From assembly GCA_022615295.1 (NCBI GenBank), contig JAKEHF010000190.1:1-10296 (forward strand): a stretch of DNA of 10,296 bases, read 5' to 3'. The position numbers and the translations under genes are program-made. The stretch comes from Actinomycetota bacterium (lineage in GTDB: Bacteria > Actinomycetota > Acidimicrobiia > Spongiisociales > ZC4RG35). Below are positions 1-6,540 of the stretch, in pieces; the stretch's first letter is position 1; each line of letters begins with the position of its first letter. Under the pieces are notes generated by a model. That model did not search any database and had not been told where the DNA came from. It saw only the letters and a program-made list of their open reading frames with translations.

Positions 1-27
1 CGCGTCTGCCAGTTTCGCCACACCCGC
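1..27 (-). tRNA. tRNA-Leu, 5' part only (cut by window edge)
   Basis: Read on the minus strand, the first 27 bases begin GCGGGTGTGGCGAAA and continue CTGGCAGACGCG. This is the acceptor strand, D stem and D loop of a class II leucine tRNA (GGCGAAA...GGCAGACGC is typical). The anticodon lies outside the window, so the isoacceptor cannot be named. It sits 25 nt downstream of the stop codon of the anti-sigma gene on the same strand. Confidence 0.85.
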
Positions 28-52
28 CTCCTGGCATTGTCCCACGGACCTT

Positions 53-1147
53 CTACTTGTCCTGACCGCCACCCTGACCGTTGCCATTCCCATTGCCGTT
101 GCCCTGGCCTTGGCCGTTTCCTTGGGTCTCCCCCTCATCTTGGGTCGAGCCATTGCCCTGGCCATTCCCCTGACCCTGTCCTTGGCCTTGTTCTTGGGCC
201 TGACCCTGACCTTGTCCCTGTCCTTGGCCTTGTCCCTGACCTTGGCCTTGACCCTGTCCTTGGCCTTGACCCTGTCCTTGGCCTTGTCCCTGTCCTTGGC
301 CTTGTCCCTGTCCTTGGCCTTGTCCCTGACCCTGACCCTGACCCTGACCCTGACCCTGACCTTGGCCCTGGCCCTGGCCCTGGCCCTGGCCTTGACCTTG
401 TCCTTGCCCTTGTCCCTGGCCTTGGCCTTGGCCTTGGCCATTGTCATCCGTCGGGGACTGACCACCGGGGTTGAGCTCGCTCACCCCATCGCCAAAGTCG
501 GATCCATCGACACCGAGGTCGTTCCCCCTGTTGGCCTCGATGAAGGCTCGCAGCGTGGCCACCTGCTCCTGGGTCTGGGCACTTGGGCCGGAGAGACTCT
601 CCGCCAGTTCGAGGTGGATCGCCACCCGGTCCGCCGTCTCGGGCTGATCGGTGTCGGGCATGTTCACCAGAGTCGCCAGATGATCGATCGCCGCCTCGGG
701 AAGACCCCGTCCGAGAAGAGAGGCGACCTCGAGGATGCGCTCGTCCACCCCGCCGTCGCCTATGCCCACCCGCTCCAGAGCCCGATCCAACCCGTACAGC
801 GGGTCACCGGGCGCCGACCAGTTGGCTGCAAACGCGACGGAGCTCATCCCGAGCAGCATGACAGCTCCGACAGTCGCGGCGACGAGACGGGGGGCCAGTC
901 TCGACCTCCTCGCCCGCGGTGTTGCGGCGCGTGCCGATCGGGCGATCTCGGCGGCCCGTGCGGCGACGTGGGCCACCACGTCCGGCGCCGGGGCCCGGCC
1001 GCCCATGGACTTGAGGGTCTCGACCAATGGAAGGACGACTGCGTACCCGTCGTCCTCGGGCTCCAAGCCGAGGATCAGACGCTCGACGTCGGTATCGGTC
1101 GGAAGAAGCAGGCGCATCTCGTCCATGCAATCATCCCCGGATATCAT
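53..1147 (-). CDS. Putative membrane anti-sigma factor (DUF5667-like) with long Gly-Gln repeat tail
   Basis: The product has 364 residues and is probably the anti-sigma partner of the ECF sigma factor just upstream; their ATG and TGA overlap as ATGA. The N-terminal ~85 residues should be cytoplasmic. A single membrane segment lies at about residues 87-108. After it comes the motif 'PGDPLYGLDRALERV' (about 113-127), which resembles DUF5667 domains of actinobacterial sigma-linked proteins. From residue 237 to the end the chain is Gly/Gln/Asn-rich: 40 consecutive GQ dipeptides, then a degenerate end with GN and QG units. I see no HxxxCxxC zinc anti-sigma motif, so the sigma contact is inferred from gene coupling and topology. 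A GGAGGGGG ribosome-binding site precedes the chosen ATG; a second ATG seven codons inside also has a GGGGA. The function of the tail is unknown; if the topology is right it lies outside the membrane. Confidence 0.82.
   Translation of the reverse strand: MISGDDCMDEMRLLLPTDTDVERLILGLEPEDDGYAVVLPLVETLKSMGGRAPAPDVVAHVAARAAEIARSARAATPRARRSRLAPRLVAATVGAVMLLGMSSVAFAANWSAPGDPLYGLDRALERVGIGDGGVDERILEVASLLGRGLPEAAIDHLATLVNMPDTDQPETADRVAIHLELAESLSGPSAQTQEQVATLRAFIEANRGNDLGVDGSDFGDGVSELNPGGQSPTDDNGQGQGQGQGQGQGQGQGQGQGQGQGQGQGQGQGQGQGQGQGQGQGQGQGQGQGQGQGQGQGQGQGQGQGQGQGQGQGQGQAQEQGQGQGQGNGQGNGSTQDEGETQGNGQGQGNGNGNGNGQGGGQDK
200..439 (-). repeat. Coding repeat: 40 tandem Gly-Gln units (6-nt period)
   Basis: On the coding (minus) strand the 240 nt read as 40 uninterrupted GGN-CAR codon pairs. 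All four Gly codons (GGA, GGC, GGG, GGT) and both Gln codons (CAG, CAA) are used in local sub-blocks, so the DNA repeat is degenerate while the peptide repeat is perfect. A less regular Gly/Gln/Asn-rich part continues to the stop codon. Gains or losses of 6-nt units would keep the frame. The open frames on the opposite strand here are a by-product of a repeat without stop codons. Confidence 0.95.
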
Positions 1148-1713
1148 GGAGATACCCCCTCCACCTCGAGCCGGGTGCGCAAGGCAGCCATGGCCCGTCT
1201 CTGTAGCGCCTTGACCGCACCGACGGTCTTACCCATGGCGCTCGCCGTCTCCTCGAGACTGAGGTCGGCGACGACGCGGAGTGCCAAGACCTCGCGCTGG
1301 TCTTCGGTGAGCACTTCGAGGAGGCCACGCAGCCAGTCCATGGCCAATAGCTCGAGGGCTTCCTCCTCCACGTTGCCTCCCGGCATCTCCAGAACCATCG
1401 CGCCGTTGCCGGGCTGTGGTCGACGACCTCGGGCCCTGTGATAGTCGATCATCCGTCTGTGGGCGATCACGAATACCCAGGACCGAAAGGACGTGTCATC
1501 TCCGTCGAAACGGTTGATGTCTCGCGCGATCTGGAAGAACACCTCGCCTGTCACGTCATCGGGTTCGCTGATCCCATGGCTCGCCAGATAACCGGTGACC
1601 GGGCCAGCCAGCTCGCGATAGATCGACGCCCAAGCGGCCTCATCTCCGTTCTTGGCCGCTCTCAGCTTCCTCACGAATGGGGACCCCTGATGCCGATGGT
1701 CTAACTGAACCAA
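1144..1713 (-). CDS. ECF-type RNA polymerase sigma factor
   Basis: This sigma-70 family factor of the extracytoplasmic-function type redirects RNA polymerase to its own promoter set. Numbered from the TTG at 1713 (189 aa), region 2 spans about residues 26-98, with the promoter-melting and -10 helix 'SFRSWVFVIAHRRMIDYHR' at 75-93. Region 4 spans about 125-180 and carries the helix-turn-helix 'LSLEETASAMGKTVGAVKAL'. There is no region 3, as usual for ECF factors. The start is uncertain. TTG at 1713 has AAAGG six nt upstream; GTG at 1674 has AGGGG nine nt upstream and would give a 176-aa protein closer to the usual N-terminus. Its stop overlaps the start of the putative anti-sigma gene by 4 nt, implying translational coupling. 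The targets are unknown. Confidence 0.9.
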   Translation of the reverse strand: MVQLDHRHQGSPFVRKLRAAKNGDEAAWASIYRELAGPVTGYLASHGISEPDDVTGEVFFQIARDINRFDGDDTSFRSWVFVIAHRRMIDYHRARGRRPQPGNGAMVLEMPGGNVEEEALELLAMDWLRGLLEVLTEDQREVLALRVVADLSLEETASAMGKTVGAVKALQRRAMAALRTRLEVEGVSP

Positions 1714-1870
1714 CCCATGCCTTTGTTACTGTCGCAAACCTGAGCACATGAGACGTCGCGACCCCACCCCGCACAATGGGTTGCAAGACCCTACTCCCGG
1801 TGAGGGACTAGACAGTTGGGTTCTCCTGCTGTGGCCGTATCCCTTTGACCCCGTCTGACGATAACGGGGC

Positions 1871-2329
1871 ATGAGGGTGGTCCAGAGAGGGTCTCGTTGG
1901 CGCGGTTCGAAAGACCGGGGGGCCAACCTGATCGAGTTCGCCATAGTCATGCCTCTCCTGGTCTTGCTGATCCTCGGGATTGTCGAGTTCAGCTGGATCC
2001 TGGCGACGAATCTCGATGTCAACCAGGGGGCCCGCGAAGGCGCCCGGCTCACCGCGGTCGACACGCCCGCGGGGAATGGCGCTCTCCGCACCGAGATCTG
2101 TGAGCGGATGGACCTGGTCGGCAATGACGTGGCGACCAGCATCACCTGGCTCAGCGACGGGAGCCCTGCGGTGGGGGAGGGTGTCAGTGTGACCGTGGCC
2201 AGCCCTGTGACGACTCTCACCGGGTTGATCGACTTCTTCTTCACCGGGTTCACCACCCTTCAATCCACCGTCGAGATCAGGATCGAACAGCCACCCACAT
2301 GGACAGACCAGACCCTGCAGTGCCCTTGA
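1871..2329 (+). CDS. TadE-like pilus assembly protein
   Basis: The 152-residue product is a TadE-family pseudopilin-like protein of the tight-adherence (Flp pilus) type. The key block is at residues 16-62: 'RGANLIEFAIVMPLL', a hydrophobic segment to about residue 45, then 'NQGAREGARLTA'. The Gly17-Ala18 bond with Glu22 at the fifth position fits prepilin-peptidase processing known for TadE. The rest is probably outside the membrane. The start ATG has only a weak GGGG next to it; those bases form one arm of a 6-bp inverted repeat (1849-1854 with 1864-1869), so the start site may be partly masked. It is divergent from the sigma gene across 157 nt and overlaps the TadG-like gene by 31 nt. No TadA, TadB, TadC, CpaB or Flp pilin gene is in the window. 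Confidence 0.85.
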   Translation: MRVVQRGSRWRGSKDRGANLIEFAIVMPLLVLLILGIVEFSWILATNLDVNQGAREGARLTAVDTPAGNGALRTEICERMDLVGNDVATSITWLSDGSPAVGEGVSVTVASPVTTLTGLIDFFFTGFTTLQSTVEIRIEQPPTWTDQTLQCP

Positions 2330-3822
2330 ACGACGAGAGGGGCGCCAGCCTCATCCTGATCGCCTTCGCCATGCTGGTGTTCATGGGTTTCGCCGCCTTG
2401 GCGGTCGATGCCGGGATCGCATACGAGGACCGGCGTCAACAACAGGCGGCAGCAGATGTCGGGTCACTGGCGGCCGCCCAGTTCGCCAAGACAGGACTTC
2501 CAACCACCAACTGCGGGGCGCTCAGCGGCGCCGCCCGTGCCGCCTGTCGCGGGGCCGAAGAGGCGATCGCGGTCGTAGAAGGGACACTGCCCGGTCGATA
2601 CGACCTAGCGGCATGGGCGGCCTGCACCGACCCGTCTCCGCTCACCCGCGTCTCTTCTCTGAGCCCCTGCATCTCATTCACGAGCAACTTCCAGCGAGCC
2701 CGGGTGCTGCTTCCGGGCACCGATGTGAGCACCAGATTCGCCAGGGTCCTCGGTTTCGAGTCCATCAGGGTCACCGCCTTCGCGGAGGCGCAGCTCGATC
2801 TCGACATCTCGGCCGATGTGCTTCCGTTTGCGGTCGGTCCTAGCGGAGCGGGGCAGAACCAGACCTGTCTCAAGGCGAACACGACCCAGAACCTGGACGT
2901 CGCCCCCTGTGACGGTCCCGATGAGGGCAACTTCGGCATGCTCGACGTTTCTTTGTATGGAAACGCCACCTATGGCACACCGGAGATCTGCGGGAACGCC
3001 ATGTCGTCGACCAAGATCGCGGTGAACATCGTCATGGGGGTCGACCACCCGCTGGAGACCGCGGGCACCACCGCGGGCACCGTCAACGACTTCTCCAACT
3101 GCCCATTCATCTCCAACGTCGTAGACAACCTCGCCACCCAGACCGGCAACACCAGCGGTGGGATCGTCCAGGGCCTCTGGGGTGGGATCAGCACTCCCAC
3201 CAGAGAAGGCCGGATCACCTGCAAGGACGGAGATGCCAACGAGGGGCCCAAGGTGTCACCCACCGGATCATGGCCCTGTGTCAATGTCAACAACCAGATC
3301 CCGGAGACCCTCGACAACACTCCCCTGTGGCATTATCTGGAGTCGACGGTGACCGAGGTATCGCCCGCAGGAGCATGCGACTCGGTGTCCGACCGCCAGG
3401 AGATGGAGATCTGTCTGGAGGCTTGGCGAGACTATGGAGCACACCCGGCCACTTCGTTCCTCTTCGTGGAAAATCTGGAGACGGCTCCCAGGTTCGGGGC
3501 AGTGCCTACCCTCGAAGACGATCCGAGCAATGGGACCGGCGACTATGACATCGACGACTTCCTGCCGACCTATGTGTCGACGATCTATCTGGGGTGCAAC
3601 GCCAACACCTGCGACATCATTCACAGCCCCGGGGAGTCATCGACGGGCGCCTGCCCCAACCCTCTGACGCCTACCACTAACTCTTGTGGCTGGTTCGCCT
3701 CCGGCAACAAGAATCTGCGGGCGCTCACCGGGTACATGTTGCGCAGGGACATGCTCCATCCCAACACGAGGGAGAACTTCCCGGGGAGCCAGGGCACCGT
3801 CGTCTACAACCTGTTTCGCTGA
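2299..3822 (+). CDS. TadG-like surface or pilus assembly protein
   Basis: The 507-residue product has an N-terminal TadE/G-like anchor: 'ERGASLILIAFAMLVFMGF' at about 13-31 continuing through a hydrophobic stretch to 'VDAGIAYEDRRQQQAAADV'. This is the classic TadG start, where the segment after the helix reads 'D.G..Y..R...Q.AAD..A'. The remaining ~440 residues should be extracytoplasmic. They are rich in Cys (many spaced like disulfide pairs, e.g. 'GCNANTC') and in Asn/Thr/Gly, and I do not recognise a further domain. The start is not certain: ATG 2299 overlaps the TadE-like gene by 31 nt, while TTG 2326 would give a 4-nt TTGA overlap; neither has a clear ribosome-binding site. Coupled translation with the upstream gene is likely. 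The product may be part of a pilus or an independent exported protein. Confidence 0.82.
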   Translation: MDRPDPAVPLNDERGASLILIAFAMLVFMGFAALAVDAGIAYEDRRQQQAAADVGSLAAAQFAKTGLPTTNCGALSGAARAACRGAEEAIAVVEGTLPGRYDLAAWAACTDPSPLTRVSSLSPCISFTSNFQRARVLLPGTDVSTRFARVLGFESIRVTAFAEAQLDLDISADVLPFAVGPSGAGQNQTCLKANTTQNLDVAPCDGPDEGNFGMLDVSLYGNATYGTPEICGNAMSSTKIAVNIVMGVDHPLETAGTTAGTVNDFSNCPFISNVVDNLATQTGNTSGGIVQGLWGGISTPTREGRITCKDGDANEGPKVSPTGSWPCVNVNNQIPETLDNTPLWHYLESTVTEVSPAGACDSVSDRQEMEICLEAWRDYGAHPATSFLFVENLETAPRFGAVPTLEDDPSNGTGDYDIDDFLPTYVSTIYLGCNANTCDIIHSPGESSTGACPNPLTPTTNSCGWFASGNKNLRALTGYMLRRDMLHPNTRENFPGSQGTVVYNLFR

Positions 3823-3857
3823 TCCGTGATGGATAGCTGTTGGCCTGGAGCCGTGGG

Positions 3858-3930
3858 TGGGCCGCGTGGGACTCGAACCCACAACCTTGGCGTTAAGAGC
3901 GCCCTGCTCGGCCAATTGAGCTAGCGGCCC
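3858..3930 (-). tRNA. tRNA-Lys (anticodon CTT)
   Basis: On the minus strand the 73 nt fold as a full cloverleaf: acceptor GGGCCGC/GCGGCCC, D stem GCTC/GAGC, anticodon loop CTCTTAA giving CTT, T stem GTGGG/CCCAC around TTCGAGT, discriminator A. The first pair of the anticodon stem is a G-A mismatch. No CCA is encoded. It is convergent with the TadG-like gene and 10 nt downstream of the displaced reading frame of the helix-turn-helix gene, so it could share that gene's transcript. Confidence 0.95.
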
Positions 3931-3940
3931 ACGTTGAATG

Positions 3941-4036
3941 CTATCGGCCAAGTTCTCTTCGCAGGAAGTCGACCCAGGTCATAGTCATGTGGTGGGCATC
4001 AGCACACTTTCGCTTCCTAACCATGCACACACCATG
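3941..4036 (-). pseudogene. Out-of-frame C-terminus of the YWGEG-type helix-turn-helix gene
   Basis: In the neighbouring minus-strand frame, right after the point where the upstream gene should continue, the sequence encodes 31 residues. They begin HGVCMVRKRKCADAH and include WVDFLRREL, then a stop. From my knowledge of the family, its members end in a 'YG.C.VRV....L..R...WI' type tail, so this looks like the genuine C-terminus. Removing one G at 4037/4038 would join it to Lys202 of the upstream frame and give one 233-aa protein. It is therefore either a true frameshift or a sequence error. Confidence 0.72.
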
Positions 4037-4643
4037 CCTTGAGGTGGTTCTTCCGGTGCCCGGTGCCGTCCGGTTTGACGTAGCTCTTGTAGAAGTCCGA
4101 GAGAGAAAGACCCAACTCGGTCGCCCACCACTTTCGAGCGGATGGCTCGTCGTTGTCGGCATGGAGATTCACTCGAGCCGTGAAACCCGTCGAAGGTGGA
4201 AGATAGGTCTCGGTCCATCGCATGAAGAGTCTCAACGCATGCGGGTCTGCATTCGCCATGCCTAGTTCGGACCGGGTCTTGAAACCTTCACCCCAATAGA
4301 GCGACACCCCAGCGACCCAGAATGGGTCGTCCTGGAGATGGAGGGCCTCCAGCTCGGCCTGGGCCTTGATGAGCTCGATGATCCGATGCCGCTTCCGCTG
4401 GGTGTCGCGCGGCGTGCTCGGGACCGACGGATTCCGCTCTTTGATCTCGGCAAGTTGCTCATCGGTGAGCACGATGTCCCGACACCAGGTGGCCAGCGTC
4501 GACTTCTTCACCGGGACCAGCTCCATGATCTCGCGGTAGGACAGGCCGACCCGGCGCAGGTCCTTTCCCAGCTCCGACCTCTCCCATCGCGACAGTTGTT
4601 GCCAGTCCCCCGCCCGCTCGAGGAGTAAAGCCTCGAGACCCAT
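4017..4643 (-). CDS. Helix-turn-helix protein with LAGLIDADG-like YWGEG motif, frameshifted near its C-terminus
   Basis: As it stands the frame codes for 208 residues. Residues 31-58 form a helix-turn-helix ('GLSYREIMELVPVKKSTLAT') followed by the 'RDIVLTDEQ' linker. Residues 105-140 contain 'DDPFWVAGVSLYWGEG' and then 'NADPHALRLFMRW', a pattern I know from uncharacterised actinobacterial proteins and which resembles a single LAGLIDADG helix. 'YVKPDGTGHRKNHL' at 188-201 is also family-like. The last six residues (AWCVHG) are not: the expected tail lies in another frame at 3941-4036, so one base has been gained after codon 202. I chose ATG 4643 because any longer reading would run through tRNA-Pro on the other strand; no good ribosome-binding site is visible. 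DNA binding is likely; nuclease activity is a guess. It sits between tRNA-Lys and tRNA-Pro. Confidence 0.75.
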   Translation of the reverse strand: MGLEALLLERAGDWQQLSRWERSELGKDLRRVGLSYREIMELVPVKKSTLATWCRDIVLTDEQLAEIKERNPSVPSTPRDTQRKRHRIIELIKAQAELEALHLQDDPFWVAGVSLYWGEGFKTRSELGMANADPHALRLFMRWTETYLPPSTGFTARVNLHADNDEPSARKWWATELGLSLSDFYKSYVKPDGTGHRKNHLKAWCVHG

Positions 4644-4701
4644 GGTTCGACGATATGAACTACCTGGGACAGGAATGGGGGCCGCGGTAGCCTGAGGTTC
4701 A

Positions 4702-4775
4702 CGGGCTGTGGCGCAGTTTGGTAGCGCGCGTGCTTTGGGAGCACGAGGTCGTCGGTTCAAGTCCGACCAGCCCGA
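4702..4775 (+). tRNA. tRNA-Pro (anticodon TGG)
   Basis: The 74 nt fold into a cloverleaf with acceptor CGGGCTG/CAGCCCG, anticodon loop TTTGGGA giving TGG, and T arm GTCGG-TTCAAGT-CCGAC, discriminator A. No CCA is encoded. It is first of four tRNAs on this strand. A weak promoter may lie upstream (GGGACA at 4666-4671, 16 nt, TAGCCT at 4688-4693), but this is only a loose match. Confidence 0.96.
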
Positions 4776-4797
4776 CGAGGCGAGCCCGTGCCGGCTT

Positions 4798-4803
4798 TAC
4801 AAT
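4798..4803 (+). promoter_or_regulatory. Possible -10 box TACAAT before tRNA-Gly
   Basis: TACAAT matches the sigma-70 -10 consensus at 5 of 6 positions and lies 10 nt before the first base of tRNA-Gly. No convincing -35 box is found 16-18 nt upstream, so it could be a weak internal promoter of the tRNA cluster or chance. Confidence 0.3.
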
Positions 4804-4813
4804 GGCCGGGTTC

Positions 4814-4884
4814 GCGGGTGTAGCTCAACGGTAGAGCTCCAGCCTTCCAAGCTGGTGGCGAGGGTTCGACTCCCTTCACCCGCT
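4814..4884 (+). tRNA. tRNA-Gly (anticodon TCC)
   Basis: The 71 nt give acceptor GCGGGTG/CACCCGC, D arm GCTC-AACGGTA-GAGC, anticodon loop CTTCCAA giving TCC, and T loop TTCGACT, with discriminator T. No CCA is encoded. It is second in the four-tRNA cluster. Confidence 0.96.
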
Positions 4885-4919
4885 CGATGGGTCGCCTTCC
4901 GGGGCGATGCCCGCCCCCG

Positions 4920-4993
4920 GCCCCTGTAGCTCAAATGGATAGAGCGACGGACTTCTAATCCGTAGGTTGGGGGTTCGAGTCCTCCCGGGGGCG
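4920..4993 (+). tRNA. tRNA-Arg (anticodon TCT)
   Basis: The 74 nt give acceptor GCCCCTG/CGGGGGC with one T-G wobble, anticodon arm ACGGA-CTTCTAA-TCCGT giving TCT (reads AGA), and T arm GGGGG-TTCGAGT-CCTCC, discriminator G. No CCA is encoded. It is third in the cluster. Confidence 0.95.
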
Positions 4994-5005
4994 CCGGTGA
5001 CCCAT

Positions 5006-5080
5006 GGTGGCCGTAGCTCAGCCTGGTAGAGCGCCTGGTTGTGGTCCAGGAAGTCGCGGGTTCGAGTCCCGTCGGTCACC
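5006..5080 (+). tRNA. tRNA-His (anticodon GTG)
   Basis: The acceptor GTGGCCG (5007-5013) pairs with CGGTCAC (5073-5079) with one G-T wobble. The anticodon loop TTGTGGT gives GTG. The G at 5006 can be the genome-encoded G-1 that pairs with C73 (5080), the identity element of histidine tRNAs, so I included it. No CCA is encoded. It is last of the cluster and 56 nt before the trigger factor gene. Confidence 0.96.
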
Positions 5081-5085
5081 CTCCT

Positions 5086-5112
5086 GAGCCGTCCGGCTGT
5101 GCCGGACGGCTC
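5086..5112 (+). terminator. Perfect 12-bp hairpin between tRNA-His and tig
   Basis: GAGCCGTCCGGC and its exact complement flank a TGT loop, giving a very GC-rich perfect stem five nt after tRNA-His. No T-run follows, so this would be a T-less terminator of the tRNA transcript, a kind often seen in high-GC Gram-positives. Alternatively it is an RNA end-protecting or attenuating element in the leader of tig, whose ATG is 24 nt downstream. Confidence 0.65.
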
Positions 5113-5136
5113 CCACTTGGTAGATAGAAGGACCAC

Positions 5137-6540
5137 ATGGCCACAACCGTCACCGAGACCGGCCCTTTCGAGCGTTTGGTCAAGTTCCATCTCAGCGACG
5201 ACCAGATCAACGAGGCGAAGAAGACCGCTGCCCGCAAGCTGGCGGGTGAGGTCCGCATCCACGGGTTCCGACCGGGGAAGGCCCCACTCCCCGTGATCGA
5301 GGCGACGCTTGGCGCCGATCGGGTGCGTAGAGAGGCGATCGATGGTCTCGTTCCCCCGGCCCTGAGTGAGGTGCTCTCCGACGAGGACCTGAGACCGGCG
5401 ATCACGCCCGAGCTTGAGTCCCTCGATGAGATCGAGGGAGGGGTCGAAGTCGAGGTGAGGGTCACGTTGTGGCCGACCATCGACCTGCCCAGCTACAGGG
5501 ACCGTCGCATCGAGGTCACCAACCCCGAGGTCACCGAGGAGGACATGACGGTCCAGACGAGACGGATGCTGGAGCAGTTCGCCACCGTCGAGGAGGTGGA
5601 GCGTGCCGCGGCCGAGGGTGACTTCGTCTCGATCGACGTCAGCGCCACCAAGGACGGAGTGGTCGTCGAGGACGCGAGGGTGGCCGACCTTCTCTACGAG
5701 GTCGGTTCCGGTGGGTTCCTCGAGGGTGTCGACCCCCATCTCGTCGGGGCCACCGCCGGCATGCGTGTTGGCTTCGACGGACCCCTCCCTTCTGGCTTCG
5801 GGGAGAGGGCCGGTGAGATCGTCACCTATGAGATAGTCGTCAACGAGGTCAAGGAGCGGATCCTCCCCGACCTCACCGACGAGTGGGTAGAGGAGAACAC
5901 CGAGTTCGACACCGTCGAGGAGCTCTCGGCCCGTCTCCGCGAGCAACTCAGCGATGTCAAGAGGAGGGCGGTCTCCCGCGAGTTCACCGAGAAGGCGCTG
6001 TCGACGCTGCGGGACCAGCTCGATCTGGATCTCCCCGAGCCGCTGGTTCGCGCCGAGATGGACAGCCAAGTCCACAACTTCCTCCATCGGCTCGAGGAGG
6101 CGGATATCAGTCTCGACGACTACTTCAGGGCGACCGGAACCGACAGGGAGATGTTCGTCGAGGATCTCCGTGCGCAGGCCGAGATGTCACTGCGCAACCG
6201 CCTGATCCTCGAGGCGGTGGCCGACGCCGAGGACATCGAGGTGACGGAGGAGGAGATGTCGAGCGTGATCCAGGCTCTGGCCGCTCGCTCGGGCGATCCG
6301 GTCGGCTATCTCAAGACGTTTCAGGAGAGCCGCCAAGGATTGGCCCTCGCCAGTGATATTCTCAGGAACAGGGCACTGGACGTAATCCTCTCCAACGCAC
6401 AGCCGGTCGACGAGGAGGGACGGCCGGTCGACTTGAGTTCGAGAACGACCGAGGAGCGGCCCGTAATCGTCGAGGCCCTCGAGGACGAGGAACCGGGTGC
6501 CGGTGAAGTGTTGGCCACGATCGTGGAGGAAGAGGAATGA
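5137..6540 (+). CDS. tig: Trigger factor (ribosome-associated chaperone and peptidyl-prolyl isomerase)
   Basis: The trigger factor binds the large ribosomal subunit beside the exit tunnel, shields nascent chains and can isomerise prolyl bonds. The 467-aa product is of normal length. The N-terminal ribosome-binding domain (about 1-112) carries the signature 'GFRPGKAP' at 43-50. The isomerase domain spans about 155-240 ('EGDFVSIDVSA', 'GFLEGVDPHLVGATAG'), and the helical C-terminal substrate domain runs to about 440. A long acidic tail ends in four Glu. AAGGA lies 7 nt before the ATG. The gene follows the tRNA cluster and hairpin, and its stop overlaps the clpP start (ATGA). Grouping with clpP and clpX is the common bacterial order. 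Confidence 0.97.
   Translation: MATTVTETGPFERLVKFHLSDDQINEAKKTAARKLAGEVRIHGFRPGKAPLPVIEATLGADRVRREAIDGLVPPALSEVLSDEDLRPAITPELESLDEIEGGVEVEVRVTLWPTIDLPSYRDRRIEVTNPEVTEEDMTVQTRRMLEQFATVEEVERAAAEGDFVSIDVSATKDGVVVEDARVADLLYEVGSGGFLEGVDPHLVGATAGMRVGFDGPLPSGFGERAGEIVTYEIVVNEVKERILPDLTDEWVEENTEFDTVEELSARLREQLSDVKRRAVSREFTEKALSTLRDQLDLDLPEPLVRAEMDSQVHNFLHRLEEADISLDDYFRATGTDREMFVEDLRAQAEMSLRNRLILEAVADAEDIEVTEEEMSSVIQALAARSGDPVGYLKTFQESRQGLALASDILRNRALDVILSNAQPVDEEGRPVDLSSRTTEERPVIVEALEDEEPGAGEVLATIVEEEE

Noticed and set aside
110..1441. Long open frame on the plus strand opposite the anti-sigma and sigma genes
   Set aside because: It exists because the GQ repeat has no stop codons in several frames; its product is a Leu/Ser/Thr run without domains, while the minus-strand genes have clear motifs and coupling.
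3637..3951. Minus-strand open frame covering tRNA-Lys
   Set aside because: It translates the tRNA itself (the familiar LAQLAE...VVGSSPTRPT pattern) and the antisense of the TadG-like gene.
4644..4760. Upstream extension of the helix-turn-helix gene to 4760
   Set aside because: The added 39 residues would overlap tRNA-Pro on the opposite strand and do not resemble the family; ATG 4643 is preferred.
4708..4929. Plus-strand open frame across tRNA-Pro and tRNA-Gly
   Set aside because: It is a translation of tRNA genes, not a protein gene.
4876..6087. 403-codon minus-strand open frame opposite tig
   Set aside because: It is antisense to the well-supported trigger factor gene and also runs through three tRNAs; high-GC codon bias keeps the antisense frame open.
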